From NCBI GenBank assembly GCA_964606665.1, contig CAZSHS010000004.1, positions 62,001 through 126,000 of the forward strand: a stretch of 64,000 nt of DNA, written 5' to 3'. Source of the stretch: Aved-18 sp964606665 (GTDB lineage Bacteria; Cyanobacteriota; Vampirovibrionia; Obscuribacterales; Obscuribacteraceae). A program made the position numbers and the translations under genes. Positions 26,400 through 35,072 of the stretch are shown here, in pieces. Under the pieces are notes generated by a model, which searched no databases, was not told the DNA's origin, and saw only the letters and a list, made by a program, of their open reading frames with translations. The first letter of the stretch is position 1. Each line of letters opens with the position of its first letter.

Positions 26400-28751
26400 C
26401 TAGTGTCTATTTCTTGCCACGCGCAGACGATAGGCGATAATGTCCTTTTTGTTTGGCAAAAGAATCAAAGCACCTGCAGGGAGAATCGAGACAGGTTGCT
26501 CGTTTTCGTGGTCGTAGAACTGTTGTAAAAGTATGTCGTTTATTTCTCTAATTAGTGGTGCAAGCCCTGCTTCTTGCAATTCAGCAACGGCAATATATTC
26601 GATGGTTTCGCCTTGCTTAACTACATAGGATTGACGAGGCTCTTCACTGGCAGATGCTGCAATCTTTGGGAATGGCTGATTCTCTGGATTTCGTGGGTCG
26701 CCACCAGGAAAATTGTCATCGTCCTGAAAAAAGCTTGCTACTTCAGATGGTGCATTCATTTTATCCTCTGATACCACAGGTAGTTTTTGCGAAGTTTGAT
26801 TCGATATGATTTTATAGGTGCCAGATTCTGTAATTTCTGGTCTCAGTTTCTTGCGGGGAAGTTGAATGTCAAATTTGGCATATATGTCGCGAATCCGTGT
26901 TGAATGCTCGCTTTCGGCAGTCTCTTTCACTTCTCCAGTTTCTTTTATTGGATGCTTTTCTTGCGGACGCAGCTTGGTGAAATCTTTAGTCGAAGGCTGA
27001 TTTTTGTTGTAGGACATTTTGATTTCGGGCAAGCGTCCTTGGTAAGCGTCTTTATTGCCAGTTTTCGATTCTGGGCGTGATTCTTTAGTCTCTTGTTTTT
27101 TCGCTTCTTCTTGCTTTGTTTTTTGAGCTTTGGTAAGTTGCGATGCAAGCGGCTCGGGCTCTGCCGTTCCAGGTTTGAGATCTTTTATTGCAATAGTGCC
27201 AGTGTGTTGAGGACTGACTACAGTGTGTGGAAAAATTGCTTCCGATATGCGAATGGGCTGGGGGGTGCCTGTAACTTTCGCTTTCATTTTAGCTATAAAG
27301 TCTTTCAGGTTGGGGAGATTGAATTTGCCGGCGCTTTTATCACCCTTAACGAATTTGAAATTTCCGTCAGGAAGAAATACTTTGGTGATACTAGCTATGG
27401 TGCCTTCTTGTTTGGTTTGCTCGCCAGATCTTTTTACAGGAAATAATAGTCCTTTATGCTTGCCGTCCAAAAGCATGATGAAACGGCGGTCGTCGTTATC
27501 TTCATGATTAGACTTGTTGGTCTGATTCGATGAATCTTGCGGTTCTTCCATCATTGCTTCGATGGAATCTATTATTTCGCCTGCTCGTATCGGAACTCCG
27601 CTTGCTGCGTTTTCTGCGTTGTGCAATATTTGTTGTGCACCAAAGGCCGGCACATTATGAAGAATGCGAGATTCTGGGATGTCTAAGGCAAGCGCATCTG
27701 GATGCCTTTTGGGATCGGCCTGTTCGATTGATTTGACTCTGTAATCGCCCTGCGGCGGATTGAAAAGCGAGTTTTCTTTAGCCAACTGATAGTTGAGTGC
27801 ATAGTAAGGATCTATGCGTTCATACTGTTGTTTGCGCAAGGGGGGTGTGGATTCGGCTTTTCTCGTGGAGACGTCACCTTTTTGAACGGGCAGCGGCGCC
27901 TCTGTTGGCAATTTCTGAAAACGCTCATCTGCAGCTTGAAAGGCTTTTTTGTGTGCTTGGTAAAAGTCCAAACTTTCTTGATGAATCTGATACTCAGGCG
28001 CACTGAATGATCGACTAGTCTTTGCGGGCTTAATGGCAGGATTTTCCGGAGAAGCTTTCTCTCCATATGTCAGCTCGTTCCTTTGCGTCGCCCCAGACCT
28101 AGCCGATGAATTTTCAATGTGTTGGGTTAGCTCAGGGTGTTTGGTTTGCTCAGAGTGCTTGGCTTGCTCAGTGTGCTTGGTTGGCTCGGAAGGTTTGGCT
28201 TGCGGAGCGAAAGGCTCAAGATTCGACGCCTGATACTTAATTGCTGCTCCCTGACCTTTTTCCAGACTTTTTAGATCTAGATTCTGGGCAATGTGAACAG
28301 ATTGTGCTGTCTGAGGCTGTGCTTCCGGCCTGGTTTTGCTGATTTTCAGATCGCCCTCTTCCGCCCGAGCTTGTGCTTGCGCAATCAAAGCTTTCAATTG
28401 TTCGGCTGGCAGGCACTTCGAAGACCCCGGCTCATGCTTTGTTGCCGAGCAGTAACTTCCAGCAGGATGAACATCTTTGGATGAATCTTTATATCTTTTG
28501 TTAGAGGCTCTGTCTAAGACTGTGTTCATTGAGTCGACAACTTCTCGAGTGCCCTTATGTGCGTCATTCGAGCCTTTGGATTCTGTTGCTGTTTTTGATT
28601 TCTTAGCTTCAGGTGCTATTGGAGATTCGAATTCCGACAACAAATCAGTTTTCTTTCGGCTATCGCTGGCTCCAGAACCGCGAGCGCCACCGATGGAAGG
28701 TTTTTCCGAAGGCTCATTTTTTGAATCGCCTGTGTTTCCGCGTTTCGCCAT
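26400..28751 (-). CDS. Long low-complexity protein with a LysM-like C-terminal domain
   Basis: 783 aa, mostly charged and Gln/Lys/Glu/Pro-rich without a signal peptide or membrane segment. Residues ~185-215 hold a short tandem repeat of the type KH-x-EQ-x-KH. From about 708 a structured end (SYVVKQGETIEYIAVAE, later ILPAGALILLPNKK) resembles a LysM module with an expanded middle. A segment near 425-510 (FIMLLDGKHKGLLFPVKR, VFLPDGNFKFVKGDKSAG) also looks folded. It may be a large cytoplasmic scaffold or an unconventionally exported wall protein. Function unknown. Confidence 0.6.
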   Translation of the reverse strand: MAKRGNTGDSKNEPSEKPSIGGARGSGASDSRKKTDLLSEFESPIAPEAKKSKTATESKGSNDAHKGTREVVDSMNTVLDRASNKRYKDSSKDVHPAGSYCSATKHEPGSSKCLPAEQLKALIAQAQARAEEGDLKISKTRPEAQPQTAQSVHIAQNLDLKSLEKGQGAAIKYQASNLEPFAPQAKPSEPTKHTEQAKHSEQTKHPELTQHIENSSARSGATQRNELTYGEKASPENPAIKPAKTSRSFSAPEYQIHQESLDFYQAHKKAFQAADERFQKLPTEAPLPVQKGDVSTRKAESTPPLRKQQYERIDPYYALNYQLAKENSLFNPPQGDYRVKSIEQADPKRHPDALALDIPESRILHNVPAFGAQQILHNAENAASGVPIRAGEIIDSIEAMMEEPQDSSNQTNKSNHEDNDDRRFIMLLDGKHKGLLFPVKRSGEQTKQEGTIASITKVFLPDGNFKFVKGDKSAGKFNLPNLKDFIAKMKAKVTGTPQPIRISEAIFPHTVVSPQHTGTIAIKDLKPGTAEPEPLASQLTKAQKTKQEEAKKQETKESRPESKTGNKDAYQGRLPEIKMSYNKNQPSTKDFTKLRPQEKHPIKETGEVKETAESEHSTRIRDIYAKFDIQLPRKKLRPEITESGTYKIISNQTSQKLPVVSEDKMNAPSEVASFFQDDDNFPGGDPRNPENQPFPKIAASASEEPRQSYVVKQGETIEYIAVAELQEAGLAPLIREINDILLQQFYDHENEQPVSILPAGALILLPNKKDIIAYRLRVARNRH

Positions 28752-28812
28752 TTTGGTTGAATTGGATACTGTCTAGAGTCTTCTAGTTTCATGCCCAATA
28801 CTGAGGACCGTT

Positions 28813-29523
28813 TCACCTGTTAGCTTGCGACTTAAGCTTTTGAGCAATGGCCCTGTCCGCCAAAGCATTCTTTTTATTGCCTATCTTTTCCCAGACGGCA
28901 GCTCGTTCTAAATAGATTTCTGGTAATTTTCCGTTTTTTGTAATGGCCTTACCAAAATCGTTAAGTGCTTTTTCGTAATTTTTCTGAGAATTCCTCACTT
29001 TTCCTCTAGCGTATAGTGCTGAGTAGTTATCATTCTCTTCCTTTAAAGCTGCCTCGGCATTTTTTAAAGCGTTCTTGAAATCGGATTTGTCAGCTTGAGC
29101 TAGCGCCAGAAGTCCCAAGTAATCAGAATCTAAGTAACTTATTGATTTTGCTTTTTCGATGTCCCTAATCGTTCCATCCAAATCACCAATTGTTGACTTA
29201 ATCAAGCCTCGATAAGCATAGTATTTTCCAGTGTTGGGACTAAGATCAATGGCTTTACTTATCGCGGATAACGCCTTCGATTTTTCGCCCATAAAAACAA
29301 GAACGTTAGCCTTGGCGCCATAAGCTTTGGCTGATGGCGATGTGGCTATTGCTTTTTCAATCTCAGCCAGCTTCGCTTTTAATTTAGCTGGAGGCGAATC
29401 AGCAGACAGTTGCTCTTCTGCGTGAAGCGAACCGATATCGGTAGAGTTTCCAAATAAACTCGTGACTGGCGAGAAGAAGAGTCCTGCGACCAGAATTCCA
29501 GCAATTAATCGGTTGTCTTTCAT
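28813..29523 (-). CDS. Small exported TPR protein
   Basis: 236 aa with an N-terminal signal segment (LIAGILVAGLFFSPVTSLFG). Residues ~60-230 contain five or so TPR units (AISKAIDLSPNTGKYYAYRG, ALNDFGKAITKNGKLPEIYL). It lies 61 bases downstream of the palindrome-rich divergent region that also serves the phosphodiester glycosidase gene. The role is probably protein-protein interaction outside the cytoplasm; nothing more can be said. Confidence 0.75.
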   Translation of the reverse strand: MKDNRLIAGILVAGLFFSPVTSLFGNSTDIGSLHAEEQLSADSPPAKLKAKLAEIEKAIATSPSAKAYGAKANVLVFMGEKSKALSAISKAIDLSPNTGKYYAYRGLIKSTIGDLDGTIRDIEKAKSISYLDSDYLGLLALAQADKSDFKNALKNAEAALKEENDNYSALYARGKVRNSQKNYEKALNDFGKAITKNGKLPEIYLERAAVWEKIGNKKNALADRAIAQKLKSQANR

Positions 29524-29621
29524 TTAATACCTTTGGGATTTCCTATCAGTTTACTCGGACGACCCTTGTTTCGCAAAAAAACAAAATGCCCGAAAAGCAT
29601 ACCTAGTTTTAGTTTGGTATT

Positions 29622-29687
29622 AAAATCTAAGAAAAACTGATAGGTTTTTCTTAGATTTTGAAATAGACCGAAATCGACCTATCGGTC
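29622..29687. promoter_or_regulatory. Two strong inverted repeats in a divergent intergenic region
   Basis: AAAATCTAAGAAAAA (29622-29636) and its exact complement TTTTTCTTAGATTTT (29645-29659) flank an eight-base loop. Six bases on, GACCGA (29666-29671) and TCGGTC (29682-29687) flank ten bases. They lie between the divergent TPR gene and the phosphodiester glycosidase gene, so they are more likely operators or leader hairpins than terminators. Confidence 0.55.
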
Positions 29688-29751
29688 CAATTTAATCTAA
29701 AAACGCCCTTTGCGTTATCATGAAAGCGGCATTCAAAATAAGTGAGAAGAA

Positions 29752-30759
29752 GTGAGAAAAAAATCTCTAAGTCCTAAATTGCTGTTTGCAGTTTTAATGA
29801 TTAATTCGCTAACGCAACCAATTCATTGCCAGTCCGCAGAAACCCAGCAAGACCTTGAACAATCAACAAATTTGTCCACAATCAAAGAAATTAAAGTTCA
29901 AAACGGTCTTACCTACTCAAAGCTTCAGTGGAAGGGTTCTACCGTTCATTGCCTCACCGTAGACACAAAAAACAAATCGCTCAAAATAACTCCTTACATT
30001 TCGGAGAAAGTAAAAGAGCCAAGCCTTTCTATTATTGATTCTGAGGCAATATTTTCAGTCAATGGGGGCTTCTTCAATTTAAGCGACGGTGACAGCACAA
30101 GCTATGTAGCCATAAATGGAAAGCAAATGTGCGAGCCAAGGCAAAATAAAGCACTAATAGAAAATCCCAAGCTCAAGCCATTTTTACCGCAAATATTCGA
30201 TCGGTCCGAAATTAGATTTTTGATAAATCAAAAGAACGAAACCACTATCGAAATAGTAAAACATTCCAAGCCCATTCAAAAAGGAATGAAGTTGGAAAGC
30301 GCATTACAAGGCGGTCCTCAGATATTGCCAAAAATGACTTCTGAGTCTGAAGCTTTTATACGCAAAGACGAGAAAGGCAAATTGCAAGATTCCATCGGCA
30401 CTAAACGTAAGGCTGCAAGAACTGCTATTGGTATCACTAATGATGGCAAGATAAAAATTCTATGTGCTGAAGGCGGTAAGAAAAAAGACTTTGCTGAAGG
30501 AGTAAGCCTCGACGACTTAGCTCAAATGTTCCAAATGCTTGGATGCCATACGGCGCTCAACTTCGATGGTGGGACCTCCACTGCAATGGTTGTAAATCTT
30601 CAAAAACTGGACGAGAAGAATAAGGCATTTTTTAATGAAATTGGCACCCCAGGACTTGTGCCCGCTGAATCTGGGGTACAAGCGCAACTTATATATGGCG
30701 CATCCCCTGAAAGGCGTGTGAAGTCCACCTTGTGTATCGTTGAGAGTACCAAGAAGTAG
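29752..30759 (+). CDS. Exported phosphodiester glycosidase (NAGPA-like) family protein
   Basis: 335 aa from a GTG start, with a signal peptide (residues ~8-28). The family pattern is clear: SVNGGFF (residue ~103 on), the RTAIGI strand (~222), and the GCHTALNFDGGTSTAMVV core near 262-279. Relatives in eukaryotes uncover mannose-6-phosphate; bacterial members act on phosphodiester-linked sugars or on cell-wall polymers. The substrate is not predictable. Preceded by two inverted repeats and followed by a kinase gene about 110 bases later. Confidence 0.82.
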   Translation: MRKKSLSPKLLFAVLMINSLTQPIHCQSAETQQDLEQSTNLSTIKEIKVQNGLTYSKLQWKGSTVHCLTVDTKNKSLKITPYISEKVKEPSLSIIDSEAIFSVNGGFFNLSDGDSTSYVAINGKQMCEPRQNKALIENPKLKPFLPQIFDRSEIRFLINQKNETTIEIVKHSKPIQKGMKLESALQGGPQILPKMTSESEAFIRKDEKGKLQDSIGTKRKAARTAIGITNDGKIKILCAEGGKKKDFAEGVSLDDLAQMFQMLGCHTALNFDGGTSTAMVVNLQKLDEKNKAFFNEIGTPGLVPAESGVQAQLIYGASPERRVKSTLCIVESTKK

Positions 30760-30867
30760 AATGTCAAGAAGTACTACAAGTCTTCAAATTAAGGCTTAAA
30801 ATCATCAAACTGCTGCATTTTTCCCCTATACTGATTATCTCTGGAATCCAGGATAGGGATTTAAAAA

Positions 30868-32703
30868 ATGGCTCTTGACCCGCTTGAAAAAGAAACGCAC
30901 CCGATGCTTGGTGCTGAGATAGACAAGTACAAAATTATCGAAGTACTTAATGCCGGCGGTATGGGTATCGTTTTTAAGGCGCGCCAGAAAATAATGGACC
31001 GCGACATAGCGCTCAAGCTTTTGCCACCAGAACTTGCTAAAGACGAAGTCAATTTGCAACGGCTTGAGCGTGAGGCTAAGGCTCTTGCTCAGCTTAATCA
31101 TCCCAATATTATTGCCACCTACGATTTTGGATTGACTGATACCGCTCAAGGTTATCTGGCAATGGAATATGTCGAGGGGCTTAGTCTTGATGAATTACTT
31201 GAACAAGTCGGAATTTTAAAACCGGGACGAGCTGTATATATTTTCAAACAGATTGCCGATGGCATCAGGTTTGCGCATCAAAAGGGTATCGTGCATCGCG
31301 ACTTGAAGCCGCAAAACATCATGCTTACTGATATCGTTTCAAAAGATCAGGTGAAGATTCTTGACTTTGGAATCGCACGTATCGCCCAAGATTCTAAGCG
31401 CCTTACGCGTGTTGGCGAGGTTGTTGGCAGTCCTATTTATATGGCACCAGAGCAGTGTATGGGCGAAGCTGCTGATGGCAGAGCCGATGTCTACGCTTTT
31501 GGTGTATTGATGTTCCGCGCATTGACTGGATATTTCCCTCATATGGGTCCCAATCTGCATGAAACCTTTATGGCGAAGTGTACAAAGGATCCACCCTACT
31601 TCGCTGATGTGGCACCTCGTCTTCAGCTCCCTGTCGAGTTGGAGAATATTTGCCGCAGATGTTTGCAACGCAAACCAGATGATAGATATCAACAAATGGA
31701 ACAAGTGCGCGACGATTTAGAGCGCATTATGATGCCAACTTCTGCCACCAATTCTGGTGCATCTGGTGCGTATTCATCACAAGGACAGGCATCTGGTCTT
31801 GGTACTGAATTCGATGGTTTGCAAAACATGAGTCCTGAGTTGTATCAAACAGGTTGGGTGCATTTCGATCAAAATAGCGGTTCTAGTTTTAGACCGGCTT
31901 CTGATTCAAATTCTTTTGAAAGTTTGGAGCAGCCGCAGGGCGCAAGTGCTGTGCCGCAATCGCACAACGCATTTCCGCAGGCTCAAGAGTTTCAAGCACC
32001 GCCCATACCTCGCCAATCGATGCCGGGCTCACCGCAAACTAGACCTCAAGCAGTTTCATCTCATCCCCAAGAGCATACTGCAAAAGCGAAAAGCTTTGCC
32101 ATGACTTTGGCACTGGCTACAGTGTCAGTGGTGGCAATACTCGCTTTGGTGGCATTGGCTTTCATTAAGACTACAAGCCCAACCGCAAAAGAGAAAAGTA
32201 ATTCCATTCAAGAAATGGAGAAAGTTTTCCAAGATAAACAGTTGCGCGAAAAGAGCGAGGAAAATAAAGCCGAATCTCAAGGTCTGAATATAAAGTCAGT
32301 CGAGCAACCAATTGCTTCAGATAAATCTACTTCTGCATCTACGCCGGAAGCTTCAACAGCTCCTCAGTCAAAAGAAGACAAAAAATCGAGTAGTGAATCG
32401 ACAATAGACTCTCATGATTACCAAAAGACTCGCTTTGGTCATATTGGTGGTGCAAAACCAGCTCAAGAAGATTCAGCGCCTCAACCTATTGCTAAAGAAA
32501 ATGAGATACCATCGGATATTCATCAAACAGAAGTTCCTGCGTCTACCGATCGAGGTTTGACTTTGTCACCAAATACAGTGTCAGAGCGCATAAAAGGTAA
32601 AAGTCCAAGCGCTGCTCTGCGCGAGAATAAATCGAAAGACGATAAGGCCAATTCCAGGGAAACAAATACCAAAGATCCAGATGCTTTTGATACTGATAGA
32701 TAG
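30868..32703 (+). CDS. Membrane Ser/Thr protein kinase
   Basis: 611 aa. The kinase domain spans residues ~21-290, with glycine loop NAGGMGIVF, Lys50, HRD 143-145, DFG 166-168 and APE in the activation segment, so it should be active. A Gln/Pro/Ser-rich juxtamembrane region leads to one membrane helix at about 411-433 and a charged, disordered outer part of ~175 residues with no sensor domain that I recognise. Its stop overlaps the GTG of the YcxB-like gene by one base (TAGTG), implying coupled translation and a shared role. Confidence 0.87.
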   Translation: MALDPLEKETHPMLGAEIDKYKIIEVLNAGGMGIVFKARQKIMDRDIALKLLPPELAKDEVNLQRLEREAKALAQLNHPNIIATYDFGLTDTAQGYLAMEYVEGLSLDELLEQVGILKPGRAVYIFKQIADGIRFAHQKGIVHRDLKPQNIMLTDIVSKDQVKILDFGIARIAQDSKRLTRVGEVVGSPIYMAPEQCMGEAADGRADVYAFGVLMFRALTGYFPHMGPNLHETFMAKCTKDPPYFADVAPRLQLPVELENICRRCLQRKPDDRYQQMEQVRDDLERIMMPTSATNSGASGAYSSQGQASGLGTEFDGLQNMSPELYQTGWVHFDQNSGSSFRPASDSNSFESLEQPQGASAVPQSHNAFPQAQEFQAPPIPRQSMPGSPQTRPQAVSSHPQEHTAKAKSFAMTLALATVSVVAILALVALAFIKTTSPTAKEKSNSIQEMEKVFQDKQLREKSEENKAESQGLNIKSVEQPIASDKSTSASTPEASTAPQSKEDKKSSSESTIDSHDYQKTRFGHIGGAKPAQEDSAPQPIAKENEIPSDIHQTEVPASTDRGLTLSPNTVSERIKGKSPSAALRENKSKDDKANSRETNTKDPDAFDTDR

Positions 32704-33887
32704 TGACTGAACCAATTCTTGTCAGGGCTCACGCTAGAGCCGACGACATCAACGAGGCGTTTTATCTTCACCGTAGTCAAACTGATCTGGTGGGACCGGG
32801 ACTGATCATATTTATTTTTTCGTCCTTTTTTGCAGTAGCATTTTTCATGGTTACAGCACTTCGAAAATATCCTTTCTTGGGTCCGGTCGAAGGCTTGATG
32901 CATTTAATTTGCGCGTTGATTTCGCCTGCAATTCCGTTTATAGCTATTTATGTTTTCCAGAGATTTGAACGCAAACGAAATTTTTCAAAAGCGAATCTTT
33001 TATTTTTAGAGCCAGTAACTTATGCAATTAGTGAAAAGGGTATGCAATTCATCAATGGCGAAACAACGTTCTTTGATGAGTGGAAGGCTTTTTCGCACGC
33101 TTACGATACACCTCATCTTTTGTTTTGTGTTTTGGGTGATACGCTGATGGTGCTGCCCAAGCGTGATTTTGCAGATAAGGAACAAGTAGATCAAGTGCGC
33201 AAAATTCTTGTGGCGAACATCTCACAGTTTTCTTATACCAAAGGCAAGCGCTCAAAAATTGATTATCTTGATAGTCACAATCAGTATTTACTGCAAAATC
33301 CAGCTAAATCAGATTTTGTTGCCATTAGCAAAACCGATGATAGTAGTATGATTGTCGATGCTAACTTGAACAGAGCTGAATCTGCAAACGTTACGCTTGA
33401 CTGTCGATTTACTGCTATGCAGCTAGTCGAGGCGCACTGGAAGTATGTATCATTCAAATCAGTTGCTTTTGCTTCGGCTATTAGTTTCTTATTTGGCGGA
33501 ATTCTTTTGTGTGTCATGGCTCGTCAGCGTCATCACAGTTTGCAAGAAGAATGGCCGTATTTTTTAACTTATTTGGTTTTTGGCGTTGCGCTAATAGTTT
33601 ACAAGTTCAAATCAGTGAAATCTGGCTTACGGCAGGCTTTTGCAAAAGACGAAGTAATTGAAGTTTCGTTGTCTGAAAATGAAATCCATGTCAAATCCCA
33701 TTCTGGAGATTTGAAACTTATATGGCAGCTTTTATACGAGTTTCATGAAACGAGCGAACTGTATTGTTTGATTTTTGGAAGCTCAAAATACTTACTTCTG
33801 ATTCCAAAAGCAGCATTAGACGACAGTTTTAAAAAAATGTACGTTGAAAATCTATTGAAGCGAAAAACTTCAGATTTAAAATTTTAG
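32703..33887 (+). CDS. Membrane protein with two YcxB-like units
   Basis: 394 aa. Each half has two membrane helices (about residues 31-52 and 61-82; 255-275 and 286-305) followed by a soluble beta-rich tail. The tails share the YcxB-like layout: GMQFINGETTFFDEWKAF with FCVLGDTLMVLPKRDF, and EIHVKSHSGDLKLIWQLLYEF with FGSSKYLLLIPKAAL. The gene is translationally coupled to the kinase before it. The family has no known activity; a role as partner or substrate of the kinase is inference. It ends with a four-base overlap with the convergent atpC. Confidence 0.65.
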   Translation: MTEPILVRAHARADDINEAFYLHRSQTDLVGPGLIIFIFSSFFAVAFFMVTALRKYPFLGPVEGLMHLICALISPAIPFIAIYVFQRFERKRNFSKANLLFLEPVTYAISEKGMQFINGETTFFDEWKAFSHAYDTPHLLFCVLGDTLMVLPKRDFADKEQVDQVRKILVANISQFSYTKGKRSKIDYLDSHNQYLLQNPAKSDFVAISKTDDSSMIVDANLNRAESANVTLDCRFTAMQLVEAHWKYVSFKSVAFASAISFLFGGILLCVMARQRHHSLQEEWPYFLTYLVFGVALIVYKFKSVKSGLRQAFAKDEVIEVSLSENEIHVKSHSGDLKLIWQLLYEFHETSELYCLIFGSSKYLLLIPKAALDDSFKKMYVENLLKRKTSDLKF

Positions 33888-34312
33888 TGGTGCAGTTTCT
33901 TGCGGGCTTTGGCCATTTCAGCCGCTCTCATACGAGCGACGGCTCTGGCAAGTGCCAGTTCTGCTGCGTGTGTTTCGAGCTTGTCGGTGCGCTGGGTTTT
34001 CTCTGCCTCGGCTCTTGAGTGAGCTTGTTTAGCACGAGCCTCGTCAATTTCGATTCCCATTTCTGCGGTATCTGTGAGTATGGTAACTTCGTTCGTTCCA
34101 ACTTCTAAGATGCCACCAATGATGGCGGCGCTGTACTCTTCACCACTAGCGGTGGCTACCATTACGTCGATACCAAGGGCGGTTACAAGAGGTTCGTGGT
34201 TGGCAAGGATAGTAAGTTGTCCATCACGAGCTGTAGCTGTGAGTTTTTCAACATCTTTTTCAAAAACGATTCTTTCAGGTGTAATTACTTTGAGTTTGAA
34301 TGACTTAGCCAT
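33884..34312 (-). CDS. atpC: F1-ATPase epsilon subunit
   Basis: 142 aa. The N-terminal beta-sandwich (LKVITPERIVFEKDVEKLTA split over residues 6-25; GQLTILANHEPLVTAL; GGILEVGTNEVTILTDTAE) and C-terminal helical pair are typical of the epsilon subunit, which sits on the rotor stalk and inhibits ATP hydrolysis. It is the last gene of the cluster atpD, ClpP-like, atpC, 21 bases after the protease gene. A beta-epsilon cluster apart from the other atp genes is the cyanobacterial arrangement. Confidence 0.93.
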   Translation of the reverse strand: MAKSFKLKVITPERIVFEKDVEKLTATARDGQLTILANHEPLVTALGIDVMVATASGEEYSAAIIGGILEVGTNEVTILTDTAEMGIEIDEARAKQAHSRAEAEKTQRTDKLETHAAELALARAVARMRAAEMAKARKKLHH

Positions 34313-34333
34313 GGTCTCTTGTTTGAACTCCGA

Positions 34334-35053
34334 TTATTTTTTCGTGGTTTTGCGAGTTGCTGTTTTTCTTGTTTTAGCGGTGCGAGCAGCAGACTTAGCG
34401 CGAGTGCTTGTGCGGCTTGCCAAAGCGCGCTTAGCTGCAGGCTTAGCGGCTGTTTTTGTAGCTGGCTTGGCAGCCAGTTTAAGTGGAGCAGCAGCATTTC
34501 TTCCTTTGTGACGGATGAGCTTATCGATCATGCCGTATTCAAGAGCATCTTCAGCGGACATATAATAATCACGCTCGATGTCTTTGCGCAATTTTTCTTT
34601 GCTGGCACCAGTGCATTTGTGCAAAAGTTCGATTTGGGCATTGCGAAAACGCTGACCCTGGGCTGCTTGAATTTCGAGGTTGGTGATGTCACCTTCCGCT
34701 TCCCAGATAGTCTGGTGAAACATGATGGTCGAAAATTCATAAGCTGAGCGCTCGCCGGTACCTGCGGCTAAAATTTCGCAGGCACCAGACAGAGCGTGTC
34801 CAAGACAAACAGTGTTTACTTTGGGCTTGATCGAATTCATTATGGCAATGATGGCGTCGGCGTTGTAGCCGTTTCCACCGGAAGAATTGATGTACAGCGT
34901 GATTGGCGCATGTGCATCGAGTTCAGCCAGCCGAAGGAGTCTGCGAATGACGGGAACCGTCACTTCGTTTTCCAATCTGCCAAAGACATATACGTTACGA
35001 CTGTCTTCGCGGGTTGGTTCTTCTTTGGCTTTTGCCTTTTTTTCTTTCGTCAT
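34334..35053 (-). CDS. ClpP-like serine protease with histone-H1-like tail, inside the atp cluster
   Basis: 239 aa. The ClpP fold is clear with a complete triad: Ser89 in GHALSGA, His113 in MFHQT and Asp162 in ERDYYMSAEDALEYGMID. The glycine-rich substrate strand reads INSSGGN rather than INSPGG. Residues ~188-239 form a Lys/Ala/Arg/Thr-rich tail like those of histone H1 or AlgP, absent from normal ClpP. It lies 19 bases after atpD and 21 before atpC, so it is cotranscribed with ATP synthase subunits. No Clp ATPase gene is nearby. A ClpR-like or special-purpose ClpP is possible. Confidence 0.85.
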   Translation of the reverse strand: MTKEKKAKAKEEPTREDSRNVYVFGRLENEVTVPVIRRLLRLAELDAHAPITLYINSSGGNGYNADAIIAIMNSIKPKVNTVCLGHALSGACEILAAGTGERSAYEFSTIMFHQTIWEAEGDITNLEIQAAQGQRFRNAQIELLHKCTGASKEKLRKDIERDYYMSAEDALEYGMIDKLIRHKGRNAAAPLKLAAKPATKTAAKPAAKRALASRTSTRAKSAARTAKTRKTATRKTTKK

Positions 35054-35072
35054 TTGATTTTATTTTTTACTC

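Noticed and set aside
28120..28200. Short tandem DNA repeat considered as CRISPR
   Set aside because: Units are 15-21 bases without spacers and code in frame for the KH-x-EQ repeats of the 783-aa protein.
34074..34511. 145-codon plus-strand frame, Ala/Val-rich
   Set aside because: Antisense to atpC and the Lys/Ala tail of the ClpP-like gene; composition follows from that tail.
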